64,000 nt of DNA, taken from assembly GCF_019049675.1 (NCBI RefSeq), contig NZ_JAFMOW010000053.1:49285-113284 (forward strand). The letters run 5' to 3'. The notes under the pieces were generated by a model. The model ran no database searches, was not told the DNA's origin, and saw nothing but the letters and a program-made list of their open reading frames with translations. Of the stretch, positions 9,029-18,540 are shown piece by piece. The translations under genes and the position numbers were made by a program. The DNA comes from Rahnella bonaserana (GTDB taxonomy: Bacteria > Pseudomonadota > Gammaproteobacteria > Enterobacterales > Enterobacteriaceae). Within the stretch, counting starts at the first letter, position 1, and the number at the start of each line of letters is the position of its first letter.

Positions 9029-10078
9029 ATGGATGATTTAACACCGGAAGACGATCTCAAACCAGACACCAGCGATCGCCGCCCCCCGCGCGCCCGCAAA
9101 CCGTCTCCTTCCATTCCAAAAGTTGCTGTTTCCCGCCAGTACGTGATGATCGGCATCGGTATTGTGGTGCTGGTCTTGCTGATTGTCGGCATCGGCTCTG
9201 CCATGAAGTCGCCAACATCCAATCAGCCAGCCCAGCAGAACAACGGACCGAAAGACATTAGTCTTGCCGGTAACGATGCAGCAGCGCCTGCTCAGCCTTC
9301 TGCCCAGGCTCAGGCCAATACGGCGCAGGCCATTAACGGTCAGCAACCTGCCGATGGCCAGCAACCGAAGAGTATCGGCTTACCGCCGGTTTCCTCCACA
9401 CCAACTGAAGCCCAGCCAGTTCCGGATAATGGTCAGGCGAAAGAGCGTGTCGATTTGCCTGGCGATATGAGTGATGCGTTATCTTCTCAGCAAAATCAGG
9501 TGGATAATGCCGCGCAGGGTGGAATGAATCCTGCTGCGCAATCACTGACTTCTTTGCCAACAGCGCCGGCAACCGTGAACGGTTCTGCCCGCACTCAGGC
9601 TGCGGCCGGCTCTCAGCCATCCGCCTCGCATATCCGTCCGGCTCCGGTTGTTCGTAATCCGCAGACTGCGCACACGGCGAAACCAGCAGAGCACAAACCT
9701 GCTGCGACCAGCCAGACTGCCCATACAGCCAAACCGCAGGCTTCCAAATCATCGGCAACACCGGCTCCGTCGTCTTCTGTCGCGTCATCAGGCAGTTCAT
9801 CGGCCATCAAGTCAGCGCCGGGTACACACTTTACCCTGCAATTAAGCGGTGCTTCTCAATCGAACTCGCTGAATGCCTTTGCTAAACAGCAAGGTCTGAA
9901 GAATTATCTGGTATATCAGACAGCCCGCGACGGGAAGCCGTGGTTTGTGCTGGTCAGTGGTAACTATGCTTCTTCTGCAGAAGCCAAACGTGCCATTTCC
10001 AGCTTGCCTGCGGAAGTTCAGGCGAAAAAACCGTGGGTCAAGCCTGTACATCAGGTACAGCAAGACCTGAAAAAATGA
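9029..10078 (+). CDS. damX: Cell division protein DamX (SPOR domain)
   Basis: Bitopic inner-membrane protein of 349 aa that localises to the division septum by binding denuded glycan strands. An acidic/Pro-rich cytoplasmic N-terminus is followed by a membrane span at residues 38-58. A long low-complexity periplasmic linker rich in Ala, Gln, Ser and Pro then leads to a C-terminal SPOR domain (about 268-346, from HFTLQLSGAS to WVKPVHQVQ). It is shorter than the roughly 428 aa I remember for E. coli, and the difference lies in the linker. The start is supported by GGAGG upstream (9016-9020). Confidence 0.92.
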   Translation: MDDLTPEDDLKPDTSDRRPPRARKPSPSIPKVAVSRQYVMIGIGIVVLVLLIVGIGSAMKSPTSNQPAQQNNGPKDISLAGNDAAAPAQPSAQAQANTAQAINGQQPADGQQPKSIGLPPVSSTPTEAQPVPDNGQAKERVDLPGDMSDALSSQQNQVDNAAQGGMNPAAQSLTSLPTAPATVNGSARTQAAAGSQPSASHIRPAPVVRNPQTAHTAKPAEHKPAATSQTAHTAKPQASKSSATPAPSSSVASSGSSSAIKSAPGTHFTLQLSGASQSNSLNAFAKQQGLKNYLVYQTARDGKPWFVLVSGNYASSAEAKRAISSLPAEVQAKKPWVKPVHQVQQDLKK

Positions 10079-10158
10079 AACTGATCTCAACGCGATTTGC
10101 TGTCTAAAAACAGGATACAATCCGCGGCTGTGAATTGTATAAGTAGCTAACTGACGGC

Positions 10159-10971
10159 ATGAAGAAGAACCGCGCGTTTTTGAAGTGGGCTGGCGGCAAA
10201 TACCCGCTGATTGATGACATCAAACGTCATCTTCCGGCGGGAGATTGTCTGATTGAGCCTTTTGTTGGCGCGGGCTCGGTATTTTTAAATACCGAGTATG
10301 ATGCTTATATTCTGGCGGACATCAACAACGACCTGATCAACCTCTACAACATTGTGAAGACACGCACTGAGGAATTTGTGCGTGATGCCCGTGTGCTTTT
10401 CACACCAGAGTTTAACGAGTCAGAGCGTTTTTACGTCCTGAGGGCTGAGTTTAATGCCAGCAGCGACCCCTATCGTCGTTCAGTGCTTTTCCTCTATCTC
10501 AACCGCCATTGTTACAACGGCTTGTGCCGTTACAATCTCAGTGGGGCATTTAACGTGCCTTTCGGCCGTTATAAAAAGCCGTATTTCCCGGAAGAAGAAC
10601 TCTACTGGTTTGCTGAAAAAGCAAAAAATGCAGTATTTGTGTGTGAGCATTATCAGGACACTTTGCTGAAAGCACAGGTTGGCGCTGTGGTGTATTGCGA
10701 TCCTCCGTATGCCCCGCTTTCTGCGACAGCAAATTTTACGGCTTACCACACCAACAGTTTTAGTATGGATGATCAGCGCAATCTGGCGCGGCTGGCGTAT
10801 CAGCTTTCCCATGAAAATGACGTGCCGGTGCTGATTTCCAACCACGAAACACCACAAACGCTGGAATGGTACGCACAGGCGGTTCTGCATCGCGTTTCGG
10901 CGCGGCGTACCATCAGCAGTAAAGTTGCAAAACGCAGCCTGGTGAATGAACTTTTAGCGCTCTACCGGTGA
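10159..10971 (+). CDS. dam: DNA adenine methylase (GATC)
   Basis: Transfers a methyl group from S-adenosylmethionine to N6 of adenine in GATC, marking strands for mismatch repair and replication control. The 270-aa product shows the alpha-type order: the SAM-binding FVGAGS motif at residues 35-40 before the catalytic DPPY at 181-184. The N-terminal FLKWAGGKYPL segment is characteristic. It lies 80 bp after damX and 49 bp before rpe, as in the E. coli damX-dam-rpe-gph-trpS series. All motifs are intact, so the host should have a Dam-methylated genome. Confidence 0.97.
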   Translation: MKKNRAFLKWAGGKYPLIDDIKRHLPAGDCLIEPFVGAGSVFLNTEYDAYILADINNDLINLYNIVKTRTEEFVRDARVLFTPEFNESERFYVLRAEFNASSDPYRRSVLFLYLNRHCYNGLCRYNLSGAFNVPFGRYKKPYFPEEELYWFAEKAKNAVFVCEHYQDTLLKAQVGAVVYCDPPYAPLSATANFTAYHTNSFSMDDQRNLARLAYQLSHENDVPVLISNHETPQTLEWYAQAVLHRVSARRTISSKVAKRSLVNELLALYR

Positions 10972-11020
10972 TTGCCGTTCAGCGGTGATCCACGGATAAC
11001 CCTATCGTTTGGAGAAGCGG

Positions 11021-11698
11021 ATGAAACAGTTTTTGATTGCACCGTCCATTCTGTCGGCTGACTTTGCCCGTCTGGGTGAGGACACAGCCAAAGCACTGGA
11101 AGCTGGCGGAGATGTTGTCCATTTTGATGTAATGGATAACCACTACGTACCTAATCTGACGATGGGGCCGGCGGTACTGAAATCGCTGCGCAACTACGGC
11201 ATTACGGCACCGATCGATGTTCACCTGATGGTTAAACCGGTGGATCGCATTATCCCGGATTTTGCCGAGGCCGGTGCGACTTACATTACCTTCCATCCGG
11301 AAGCCTCAGAACACGTTGACCGTTCGCTGCAACTGATTAAAAGTCATGGCTGTAAAGCCGGTCTGGTGTTTAACCCGGCGACATCCCTGAGTTATCTCGA
11401 TTACGTGATGGATAAACTCGATGTGATCCTGCTGATGTCGGTAAACCCGGGTTTTGGCGGTCAGTCGTTTATTCCGGGCACACTCGATAAACTGCGCCAG
11501 GTTCGTAAAATCATTGATGCCAGCGGTTATGACATTCGTCTGGAAGTTGACGGCGGTGTGAAGGCCGAAAATATCGGTGAGATTGCCGCTGCGGGCGCGG
11601 ATATGTTCGTGGCCGGTTCAGCCATCTTCAATCAGCCGGATTACCGTACGGTTATCGATCACATGCGCAGTGAGCTGGCTAAGGCCACCCATGACTGA
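11021..11698 (+). CDS. rpe: Ribulose-phosphate 3-epimerase
   Basis: Interconverts ribulose 5-phosphate and xylulose 5-phosphate in the pentose phosphate pathway. I start it at 11021 ([15 protein letters not shown]), matching the family N-terminus, with GGAG at 11011-11014. An in-frame ATG 12 bases upstream is less likely. The product is 225 aa. TIM-barrel metal and active-site segments are visible: [28 protein letters not shown] and LEVDGGV. The last 8 bases overlap gph, so translation of the two is probably coupled. Confidence 0.97.
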   Translation: MKQFLIAPSILSADFARLGEDTAKALEAGGDVVHFDVMDNHYVPNLTMGPAVLKSLRNYGITAPIDVHLMVKPVDRIIPDFAEAGATYITFHPEASEHVDRSLQLIKSHGCKAGLVFNPATSLSYLDYVMDKLDVILLMSVNPGFGGQSFIPGTLDKLRQVRKIIDASGYDIRLEVDGGVKAENIGEIAAAGADMFVAGSAIFNQPDYRTVIDHMRSELAKATHD

Positions 11699-12389
11699 GC
11701 CACTGAAAGCCCGCGGTTTAGGCTTTGATCTGGACGGCACGCTGGTTGACAGCGCGCCCGGTCTTTGTGAAGCGCTGGATAAGGCGCTGCAAGATTTTAA
11801 TTTGCCTGCCGCAGGCGTTGAGCGCCTGAGCACCTGGATTGGTAACGGTGCGGATATCATGGTTGAGCGCGCCGTGCGCTGGGCCGAAGGCGATTTATCA
11901 CCTGAGTTTCTGCAGAAAGTGCGCGATAAATTCGATCACTATTATGCCGATACCGCCGCGGGCGGCAGCCGTTTGTACCCGCAAGTTAAAGAGACGCTGG
12001 CCGCTCTCGCCGCCGCCGGAATTCCGATGGGGCTGGTGACTAACAAACCTACGCCTTTCATCGCGCCGTTATTGCAATCGCTGGGTATCGACAGCTATTT
12101 CACCGTGGTGATTGGCGGTGACGATGTCGTGGCGAAAAAACCGCACCCGGCACCGGTCTATATGACGTTAGCGTTGCTCGGATTACGTGCCAGTGAAATG
12201 GTATTCGTGGGCGATTCCCGCAATGATATTCATGCTGCACAGGCCGCAGGCTGCCCGTGTGTCGGCATGACCTACGGTTACAACTACGGTGAAACTATCG
12301 CGCTGACCAAACCCGATCGCGTACTGGATAATTTTGCCGACCTTTTGCCCACACTTGGGCTGTCATCTTTAAAAGATCAGGAAGCATAA
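11691..12389 (+). CDS. gph: Phosphoglycolate phosphatase
   Basis: HAD-superfamily phosphatase that removes 2-phosphoglycolate, formed in repair of oxidised DNA ends. The start at 11691 ([21 protein letters not shown]) overlaps the rpe end by 8 nt. The longer frame upstream is rpe read in another phase. HAD motif I is [10 protein letters not shown], motif II is GLVTNKP, the motif III Lys lies in AKKPHP, and motif IV is VGDSRND. It is 232 aa, shorter than E. coli Gph (about 252) mainly because the cap-domain insert after the ERA segment is reduced. One base separates it from trpS. Confidence 0.94.
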   Translation: MTEPLKARGLGFDLDGTLVDSAPGLCEALDKALQDFNLPAAGVERLSTWIGNGADIMVERAVRWAEGDLSPEFLQKVRDKFDHYYADTAAGGSRLYPQVKETLAALAAAGIPMGLVTNKPTPFIAPLLQSLGIDSYFTVVIGGDDVVAKKPHPAPVYMTLALLGLRASEMVFVGDSRNDIHAAQAAGCPCVGMTYGYNYGETIALTKPDRVLDNFADLLPTLGLSSLKDQEA

Positions 12390-12390
12390 A

Positions 12391-13407
12391 ATGAGTAAAC
12401 CCATCGTATTTAGTGGCGCACAGCCCTCCGGCGAATTGACCATTGGCAACTACATGGGTGCGCTGCGTCAATGGGTCAAAATGCAGGACGATTACGAATG
12501 TATTTACTGCATCGTCGATTTGCACGCGATCACCGTGCGTCAGGATCCTGAAAAACTGCGCAAAGCGACACTCGACACGCTGGCGCTGTATCTGGCCGTC
12601 GGCATTGATCCGAAGAAAAGTACCATCTTCGTGCAGTCTCAGGTTCCTGAACACAGCCAGCTGAGCTGGGCACTGAACTGCTACACCTATTTTGGTGAGC
12701 TGGGTCGTATGACACAGTTTAAAGACAAGTCTGCCCGCTATGAGACCTCCAACAGCGAAAGCATCACTGCCGGTCTGTTCGACTATCCGGTGCTGATGGC
12801 CGCTGATATTCTGCTTTACCAGACCAATCAGGTGCCGGTTGGTGAAGACCAAAAACAACATCTGGAGCTGAGCCGCGATATCGCCGCCCGTTTCAACGCG
12901 CTGTATGGCGATGTATTTACTGTGCCTGAGCCGTTTATTCCGAAGTCTGGTGCGCGCGTGATGTCCCTGCAGGAACCGACCAAGAAGATGTCCAAGTCTG
13001 ATGACAACCGTAAAAACGTCATCGGTCTGCTGGAAGATCCGAAAGCGGTGACCAAGAAAATCAAAAGCGCGATGACCGATTCTGAAGAGCCGCCAGTCAT
13101 CCGCTACGACATTAAGAACAAGCCGGGTGTTTCTAATCTGCTGGATATTCTTTCCGGCGTTACCGGCAAAGCGATTCCTGAGCTGGAAGCGGAATTCGAA
13201 GGCCAGATGTATGGTCATCTGAAAGGCGCAGTGGCTGAAGCTGTTTCAGGCATGCTGACCGAAGTGCAGGAGCGCTTTAACCGCTTCCGCAGTGACGAAG
13301 CTTACCTGCAGCAGGTGATGAAAGAGGGGGCTGAGAAGGCCCGCGCCCGCGCCCGCGTGACGCTGAAAAAAGCCTACAATGCTATCGGCTTCGTCAGCTA
13401 CGAATAA
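12391..13407 (+). CDS. trpS: Tryptophanyl-tRNA synthetase
   Basis: Class I aminoacyl-tRNA synthetase charging tRNA-Trp. The product is 338 aa. The HIGH-equivalent is TIGN at residues 17-20 and the KMSKS loop is at 199-203. The tryptophan-pocket segment around VDLHAIT is present. It is the last gene of the damX-dam-rpe-gph-trpS series, and a strong terminator follows 22 nt later. A 307-aa antisense frame opposite this gene is a shadow. Confidence 0.97.
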   Translation: MSKPIVFSGAQPSGELTIGNYMGALRQWVKMQDDYECIYCIVDLHAITVRQDPEKLRKATLDTLALYLAVGIDPKKSTIFVQSQVPEHSQLSWALNCYTYFGELGRMTQFKDKSARYETSNSESITAGLFDYPVLMAADILLYQTNQVPVGEDQKQHLELSRDIAARFNALYGDVFTVPEPFIPKSGARVMSLQEPTKKMSKSDDNRKNVIGLLEDPKAVTKKIKSAMTDSEEPPVIRYDIKNKPGVSNLLDILSGVTGKAIPELEAEFEGQMYGHLKGAVAEAVSGMLTEVQERFNRFRSDEAYLQQVMKEGAEKARARARVTLKKAYNAIGFVSYE

Positions 13408-13429
13408 TTCTGGTTCAGTATCAAATCCA

Positions 13430-13457
13430 AAAACCACGTCTCTGGACGTGGTTTTTT
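13430..13457 (+). terminator. Terminator after trpS
   Basis: The inverted repeat AAAACCACGTC (13430-13440) / GACGTGGTTTT (13445-13455) has a 4-nt loop followed by further T's. It lies at the boundary with the converging tpsB-like gene. Confidence 0.9.
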
Positions 13458-13470
13458 TATTGTCAGGGCA

Positions 13471-15198
13471 TCACGAACCGGCACTGAAGTTATAGGTAAA
13501 TGTCGCATTATAACGCCAGTCTCGGGAGGTGCTGTCCAGCGGTGCATCACCGATGGGTCTCGCGGCTTCCACGGATAACGTGTAGTGACGTTTATCGCCA
13601 AACATCACACCGATGGCGTAAGACGACAGATTTTGCTTCGGTAATCCCTGCTGATTGAAACCAGTATGCGCGGCATCTACCACAGCGTAAGGCTGAATGG
13701 TTTTCAGCCACACTCCCTGTTCCAGGGTATGGATATAGCGCATTTCTACCTGCCCGCCGACGCCGTAATCCCCCTGCGCATCGCTGTCAGGATAGCCGCG
13801 CCCGTAATGCAGGGCACCGAAATTCACCCGCTCAGGTTCCGGCAAATCATTGTCCGACCAGTCACCTTCAACCGACGCGCTGAGCCGCCATTTTTTATCA
13901 AACAGATAAGCCGAGTCACCGTTAAATTTCCAGCGGGTAAAAGTCAGATCGGCGTTGGGTGTCGAATTGGTTGCGCCGAGCCCGTCAATTCCCTGACGAA
14001 CGTTAAACGTCGTATTCCAGTAAGCCTGATCGTATTCACGATATCCGGTCAGGGAAAGATCGGCTGCCGGATAGCGTATCCGCTGGTTTACCTGCGGTAA
14101 TTGCAGTTTCTGATCACCGAGTCTTGCCAGTAAATCGTACTCATATTTCTTATCGAGATAATCCAGACCGCCGCTGACCGTCCACTGTTTTTTCCGTGTC
14201 AGCTGTAACGGATAACTGAATACCACGCCACCGTTGTATTGCGTTTGCTTATCCTGTGAGCCCACAGTGATGCCGTTGGGCAGGAACAAGATAGTGTTGT
14301 AATCCTTGTCTTTTTGCTGGTAATAGCTGCCTTTAAGCTGCATCAGCAAGCCATCGTCACCGAGATATTGCTGATAGTTCACACCGGCATAAGTTTTGCG
14401 GGTGTCACTTTCCAGCGGGATTAATGTCGCAATACCCAGTTGCTCGCCATAGGTGCTCAGGCCGCTCAGTGTGGCGTTCACAACGGCAGAACTGTCACCT
14501 TTGCGGGTATCTACGGCGGTGGCGATATTCCAGTTTCGCGGGCGTGTGGCGTCGACATTAAGCGTGGTGGCGCCGTAAATGTTATCCGGGTTTTTAGCTG
14601 AGGCGTTGATTTTGGTATCGGGAGTGCGTTGCATGAGCAGGGTGTAACGCTCGAAGGTATCCTGCGTCAGCGGTTTCTCCGCCATGATATGTTGCGATAA
14701 TTTACTCAGCCAGCGGCCAACCTGCTGATTGTCGCTGTGGATTTGGGTTCCGGAAATGTACCCCTCGACCAGACCAATCTTCAGTACGCCATCTTTGAAA
14801 TTATCCGCCGGAATGTAGGCATACGAGAGGATAAAACCGTCGCGATGATAGCGCTGCGTGATGGAATTTGTCGCGGCCAGCAGTGACGATATCGGCACTT
14901 TCTTACCCACAAACGGGGCGAATGGCGCGGCCAGCGAATCCAGCGGATACTGAGTGCCGCCGACAAACTGAATGTGTTTCACATCAACCAGCGTCTGAGG
15001 CGTCAGGCCTGGCGCTGAATCTTTTGCGGATGACGAGTGAGGGGGGAGATTAATTTTTTGTGATTTGGCCGGAGGCTGGGAAACAGGCTCAGCCAGTTTG
15101 GCCGGGTTATTCGGGTCAATCAAAGTGGGAAACATATCTGCCGAACTGTAACCAATGGCAGAACCTAATAAAGCCACTATGCAGGATTTTATTCTCAT
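13471..15198 (-). CDS. ShlB/FhaC/HecB-family two-partner secretion transporter (TpsB)
   Basis: Outer-membrane Omp85-superfamily transporter of the type Vb (two-partner) class, 575 aa. Start 15198 is preferred over the ATG 6 bases upstream because AAAGGA is 6 nt before it. A signal peptide ends near YSSA. A Pro-rich linker leads to a POTRA-2 type domain (about residues 70-150, LVDVKHIQFVGG to GLVEGYI). Then comes the TpsB barrel with the conserved RGY loop motif (GALHYGRGYPDS). The C-terminus ends NFSAGS rather than in a terminal Phe. The gene upstream on the same strand is a repetitive lipoprotein, not a filamentous haemagglutinin-type exoprotein, so the substrate is unclear. Confidence 0.88.
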   Translation of the reverse strand: MRIKSCIVALLGSAIGYSSADMFPTLIDPNNPAKLAEPVSQPPAKSQKINLPPHSSSAKDSAPGLTPQTLVDVKHIQFVGGTQYPLDSLAAPFAPFVGKKVPISSLLAATNSITQRYHRDGFILSYAYIPADNFKDGVLKIGLVEGYISGTQIHSDNQQVGRWLSKLSQHIMAEKPLTQDTFERYTLLMQRTPDTKINASAKNPDNIYGATTLNVDATRPRNWNIATAVDTRKGDSSAVVNATLSGLSTYGEQLGIATLIPLESDTRKTYAGVNYQQYLGDDGLLMQLKGSYYQQKDKDYNTILFLPNGITVGSQDKQTQYNGGVVFSYPLQLTRKKQWTVSGGLDYLDKKYEYDLLARLGDQKLQLPQVNQRIRYPAADLSLTGYREYDQAYWNTTFNVRQGIDGLGATNSTPNADLTFTRWKFNGDSAYLFDKKWRLSASVEGDWSDNDLPEPERVNFGALHYGRGYPDSDAQGDYGVGGQVEMRYIHTLEQGVWLKTIQPYAVVDAAHTGFNQQGLPKQNLSSYAIGVMFGDKRHYTLSVEAARPIGDAPLDSTSRDWRYNATFTYNFSAGS

Positions 15199-15247
15199 AA
15201 ACATTCCTTTGAACGCACAGGCAAAAGTTGAAGCCGGGAACGCAAAC

Positions 15248-15275
15248 CCGCTCTCCGCCAGAGCCGGAGAACGGG
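15248..15275 (-). other. Stem-loop between lipoprotein gene and tpsB
   Basis: The near-perfect inverted repeat CCCGCTCTCCG (15248-15258) / CGGAGAACGGG (15265-15275) pairs at 10 of 11 positions. There is no good T tract, so it may be an attenuator or an mRNA-stabilising element rather than a full terminator. Confidence 0.5.
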
Positions 15276-15292
15276 CTTATTACCACGAAAGG

Positions 15293-16462
15293 TTATTGTG
15301 TTTTATTCAACTTCAGCCCGAGCCCGCCGGTAAGTCCGCCAACGGTGGTTCCCACGCCAGCGAGTAAACCGCCGGACTGAGAAACTGACGCGCCAGCGCC
15401 TGCCGAGATGCCGCCTGAATTACTGGCAGTAGTGGTCGTGCTGCTGCTGGCCGGAACCAGGATCGTACCGGTTTTGGAAACGGCCTGTCCGGTATCCGTA
15501 ACCACGGTACCCAGTCCTGCCAGCGCGGGCGTGCTGGTGGAAAGTTGTGTCCCTGCGCCACTCACGGTGGTGCCGACCTGATTCAGCAAGCCATTAACCG
15601 GTGTGCCGAGACCCGTCGCGCCGCCCACGGTTTGAGTGGTGTTTTGTACTTGTGCGACAACAGGCGTGACTACGCCGGTTGCAGCCGTCGTCACGCCCGA
15701 AAGCGCACCGCTTTGCACATTGGTCGCTAATCCGTTACCCGTCGTCGTTACGACTTTCCCGACATTATTGACCAGTCCGCCGACTCCCGTTGTGACTCCG
15801 CTGACCGGGGTTCCGGTTGTATTCGCTGCCAGCGAGGTGCCCAGACCCGACACACCGGTGCCTAAATCAGCCACGGCAATGGGAACACCGGCAACGGTAG
15901 TTCCGATGGCATTAGGATTGGTGCCCAGTTGTCCCACGCCGTTTTGCACACCGCTGCCAACGGCCGTCACGGCTTTCCCTGTACTGTCTATGATGGTGAC
16001 GACGCCGGTGCCAGCGACCGGAATACTACCGACCGGTGTCTGGCTGGCGATACTGCTGACCTGTGTCCCCAGGCCACTGACTGCTCCACCCGCACTGCTC
16101 AGGATGGTGCCGGTAGTGAGTGTGGTAGACGGGGTGCCTGTCCCGGTTCCAGTGCCAGTGCCCGTTCCTGTACCTGTACCCGTTCCTGTACCCGTCCCGG
16201 TACCTGTTCCGTTCCCCGCGGTGGTGGTGCCATCACCTGTCGTGGTGGTGCCTGTTCCTGTGCTGGTACCGTTGCCTGCGGTAGTGGTTCCGTCACTGCC
16301 TGAAGTGGTTCCATCACCGGTGGTTGCTGATCCGGTAGTGGATGTTTTTGCCGTATGAGAAGAACCGCCGCCGCCGCTGCCGCTACAGGCAGCCAGTGAC
16401 AGGGCGACTAAGATTGCCAGGGCAATCTTGTTAACATGACCAACATGAATGGTATGGCGCAT
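15293..16462 (-). CDS. Gly/Thr-rich repetitive lipoprotein, possible TPS partner
   Basis: Predicted 389-aa lipoprotein. Start 16462 is chosen because GGAGGG lies 8 nt upstream. The signal peptide ends in the lipobox L-A-A-C26, followed by S-G, which favours outer-membrane sorting. Residues 27-110 are low complexity (GDGTTTAGNGT repeats, then an uninterrupted run of GT dipeptides). The rest is a degenerate repeat rich in G, T, V and L (for example GLGTxVSG, GVTTGVGGLV). There is no Gly-X-Y triple-helix periodicity and no TPS/haemagglutination domain that I can see. It is first in a two-gene unit with the tpsB gene. The function is unknown; a surface or secreted adhesin is a guess. Confidence 0.75.
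   Translation of the reverse strand: MRHTIHVGHVNKIALAILVALSLAACSGSGGGGSSHTAKTSTTGSATTGDGTTSGSDGTTTAGNGTSTGTGTTTTGDGTTTAGNGTGTGTGTGTGTGTGTGTGTGTGTGTPSTTLTTGTILSSAGGAVSGLGTQVSSIASQTPVGSIPVAGTGVVTIIDSTGKAVTAVGSGVQNGVGQLGTNPNAIGTTVAGVPIAVADLGTGVSGLGTSLAANTTGTPVSGVTTGVGGLVNNVGKVVTTTGNGLATNVQSGALSGVTTAATGVVTPVVAQVQNTTQTVGGATGLGTPVNGLLNQVGTTVSGAGTQLSTSTPALAGLGTVVTDTGQAVSKTGTILVPASSSTTTTASNSGGISAGAGASVSQSGGLLAGVGTTVGGLTGGLGLKLNKTQ
16135..16213 (-). repeat. Short tandem repeat encoding a GT dipeptide run
   Basis: About 80 bp of six-base units of the type CC(G/T)GT(T/A) on the + strand encode alternating Gly-Thr in the lipoprotein. Units differ at third positions. Loss or gain of whole units keeps the frame. 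Confidence 0.8.
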
Positions 16463-16701
16463 GATTTGACCCTCCACGGGAGATTACGCCACAGTTGGCG
16501 TAATTAAAGTTTAAGTTGAAGATTCTGAATATTCCATTTGGTAGCGGTGATTATTTTGAATTTGGACTGATACAGGTGAGATAACAGGAATTATATTCTG
16601 TTATAAGATTTATCTTATAAGTGCAGGGAGAGAAGTGAATCTGAATTCACTTCTCTGAATTGATTAATAAAATAAATGGAGTTTTTTTGTACAGAAGGGC
16701 A
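16463..16701. other. Intergenic region between lipoprotein gene and cysG
   Basis: A+T-rich non-coding stretch of about 240 bp holding the promoter region of the lipoprotein-tpsB unit and the 3' flank of cysG. Poly-A/T tracts and a small inverted repeat (TTATAAGATTTATCTTATAA near 16600) are visible. I see no gene. Confidence 0.5.
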
Positions 16702-18084
16702 TCACAGACAGGTTTCGCTGGCAAACCAGTTAAGTTTCGGGCGTAAACTCACTACGGTACCCACAATGATCAAACTCGGGCTCTGTACTTGTTTCGCCAA
16801 AATTTCGAGTTCAGTGAGATTGCCGGTGACCACGCGTTGCGTCTGACTGGTGCCGTTTTCGATCAGTGCGACAGGCGTTTCTGCTGACAGACCGTTTTCC
16901 AGCAGGCGACGCTGGATCTCAGAGGCCTGCGTCAGCCCCATATAAAACACCAGCGTTTGCTGACCCTGAGCCAGACAGGCCCAGTCTAAAACGCCATCCT
17001 GCTTTGCATGACCGGTTATGAGCCGCACGCTTTGTGCGTGATCGCGATGGGTCAGCGGAATGCCGCTATACGCTGAGCAACCGGACGCCGCGGTGATGCC
17101 CGGCACCACGGAAAATGCGATACCTGCGGCTTTCAGTGCTTCCAGTTCTTCGCCGCCACGGCCAAAGATAAAGGGATCGCCGCCTTTAAGTCGGACAACG
17201 CGTTTGCCCATTTGCGCCTGTTCCAGCAGGATTTCGTTGATACGCTCCTGCGGCACACAATGATGCCCGGCGCGTTTGCCGACAAAAATACGCTCAGCGT
17301 CACGACGTATCAGTTTCATCACACTGTCGGAAACCAGCCGGTCGTAAACCACCACATCGGCCAGTTGCATCTGCTGCAAACCTTTGAGTGTCAGCAATCC
17401 GGCATCACCCGGACCGGCACCGACCAGAATGACTTCCCCATGTTTATCAACCGATTCGCTGAACAGTTCTTCGAGGTATTGTCCGCTTTGTGCCTCGTCA
17501 TTATTCGCCAGCGACTGCGCCAGACGATGATGATTGAACAACTTTTCCCACCAGCGGCGGCGCTCAGAGGCCTCGGGAAAGTGCGCTTTCACGCGAGCCC
17601 GCAATCCGCCCGCCACCTGTGCCAGTTTGCCCAGATGTTGCGGCAAAATGGATTCCAGGCGCTCACGCAACAAACGTGCCAGCACCGGCGCATTACCGCC
17701 GGAAGACACCGCGATCATCAGCGGTGAACGGTCGATGATCGACGGCATGATCACGCTGGCGCTTTCAGGGGCATCGACCACATTACAGAATACGCGGCGG
17801 TGTTCAGCGGCTTCGCTGACTTCCTGATTCACTAAGTCTGAATCGGTCGCCGCGATCACCAGCCATTTTTCGTCGACCAGCAACGGGGAAAATTCGCCTT
17901 TCAGCAGCCGGACTTTGCCCTCCTCAGCCCAGATCTGAAATTGCGACGTGAAGGTGAGGGCGTTAACCGTCAGTTTTGCACCGGCATCCAGCAGCAGGCG
18001 CGCTTTACGTTCAGCCACGTCACCGGCACCGACCAGCAAACAGGCTCTGTTTTTTAACTGACAAAAAAGGGGCAGGTAATCCAT
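16702..18084 (-). CDS. cysG: Siroheme synthase CysG
   Basis: Multifunctional enzyme making siroheme for nitrite and sulfite reductases: uroporphyrinogen-III methyltransferase, precorrin-2 dehydrogenase and sirohydrochlorin ferrochelatase. The start at 18084 ([21 protein letters not shown]) matches E. coli, and the open frame upstream is non-coding. The product is 460 aa. The N-terminal CysG-B part has the NAD-binding [18 protein letters not shown] and the phosphoserine-type [18 protein letters not shown] segment. The C-terminal methyltransferase has [23 protein letters not shown] and [16 protein letters not shown]. It is separated from nirD by a hairpin instead of the expected nirC. Confidence 0.96.
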   Translation of the reverse strand: MDYLPLFCQLKNRACLLVGAGDVAERKARLLLDAGAKLTVNALTFTSQFQIWAEEGKVRLLKGEFSPLLVDEKWLVIAATDSDLVNQEVSEAAEHRRVFCNVVDAPESASVIMPSIIDRSPLMIAVSSGGNAPVLARLLRERLESILPQHLGKLAQVAGGLRARVKAHFPEASERRRWWEKLFNHHRLAQSLANNDEAQSGQYLEELFSESVDKHGEVILVGAGPGDAGLLTLKGLQQMQLADVVVYDRLVSDSVMKLIRRDAERIFVGKRAGHHCVPQERINEILLEQAQMGKRVVRLKGGDPFIFGRGGEELEALKAAGIAFSVVPGITAASGCSAYSGIPLTHRDHAQSVRLITGHAKQDGVLDWACLAQGQQTLVFYMGLTQASEIQRRLLENGLSAETPVALIENGTSQTQRVVTGNLTELEILAKQVQSPSLIIVGTVVSLRPKLNWFASETCL

Positions 18085-18150
18085 AGATAATCTTCTCTGA
18101 GATGGCGCGATTTGATACGGCGTTCTTTTGACGACATTATTTAAAATAAA

Positions 18151-18175
18151 GAACAACGCCGCCCGGAGGCGGCGT
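18151..18175 (-). terminator. Terminator-like hairpin between nirD and cysG
   Basis: A perfect 8-bp stem ACGCCGCC (18156-18163) / GGCGGCGT (18168-18175) has a 4-nt loop (TCCG on the minus strand), followed on the minus strand by the T-rich tail TGTTCTTTATTTT. It could reduce read-through from nirBD into cysG. Confidence 0.65.
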
Positions 18176-18189
18176 GGAAAGCGCGGAGT

Positions 18190-18540
18190 TTAGCTGGTTT
18201 GCGCCTGAAGACTGGCGGTATTCAGTTCAACATTGCCGTCGCGGACACGCACGTCGTAGGCGGAAATTGAATACGCTTCATCTTCCATACAAAGGCCGTC
18301 TGTCAGGCGAAAATGTTGTTTTTTCAGCGGGCTGGCCACCCAGAGTTCGCCCTGGTGTTCTGCGATAATCCCGCGTGACAGCACGCTGGCCTGCGCGAAA
18401 GGATCGATATTCGACAGCGCAAAAATCTGCTCGCCGGCATACGGACGGAACAGCGCGATTTGCTGTTCGCCCGCCAGCGCACAAACGCCGCAACCTGGCA
18501 GGATCTGATCGACAGAACAAAGCGTTAACCACTGGCTCAT
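18190..18540 (-). CDS. nirD: Nitrite reductase (NADH) small subunit
   Basis: Rieske-like small subunit of the cytosolic assimilatory/detoxifying NADH-nitrite reductase, 116 aa. NirD proteins have the Rieske fold but lack the cluster ligands. Here too there is no CxH...CxxH pair, only scattered cysteines such as GCGVCAL. The start overlaps the nirB stop by 4 bases. In E. coli nirC follows; here only a 105-bp spacer precedes cysG. Confidence 0.94.
   Translation of the reverse strand: MSQWLTLCSVDQILPGCGVCALAGEQQIALFRPYAGEQIFALSNIDPFAQASVLSRGIIAEHQGELWVASPLKKQHFRLTDGLCMEDEAYSISAYDVRVRDGNVELNTASLQAQTS

Noticed and set aside
12295..13218. 307-aa open frame on the minus strand opposite trpS
   Set aside because: It lies wholly opposite the strongly conserved trpS and gph coding sequence, has no ribosome site and reads as a codon-bias shadow.
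16135..16320. CRISPR-like or collagen-like array
   Set aside because: Units are 6-12 bp without spacers, and the protein lacks Gly-X-Y periodicity, so neither label fits.
15636..16358. 240-aa plus-strand frame rich in Val and Pro
   Set aside because: It is the antisense reading of the Gly/Thr repeats of the lipoprotein; alternating PV comes from the same repeats.
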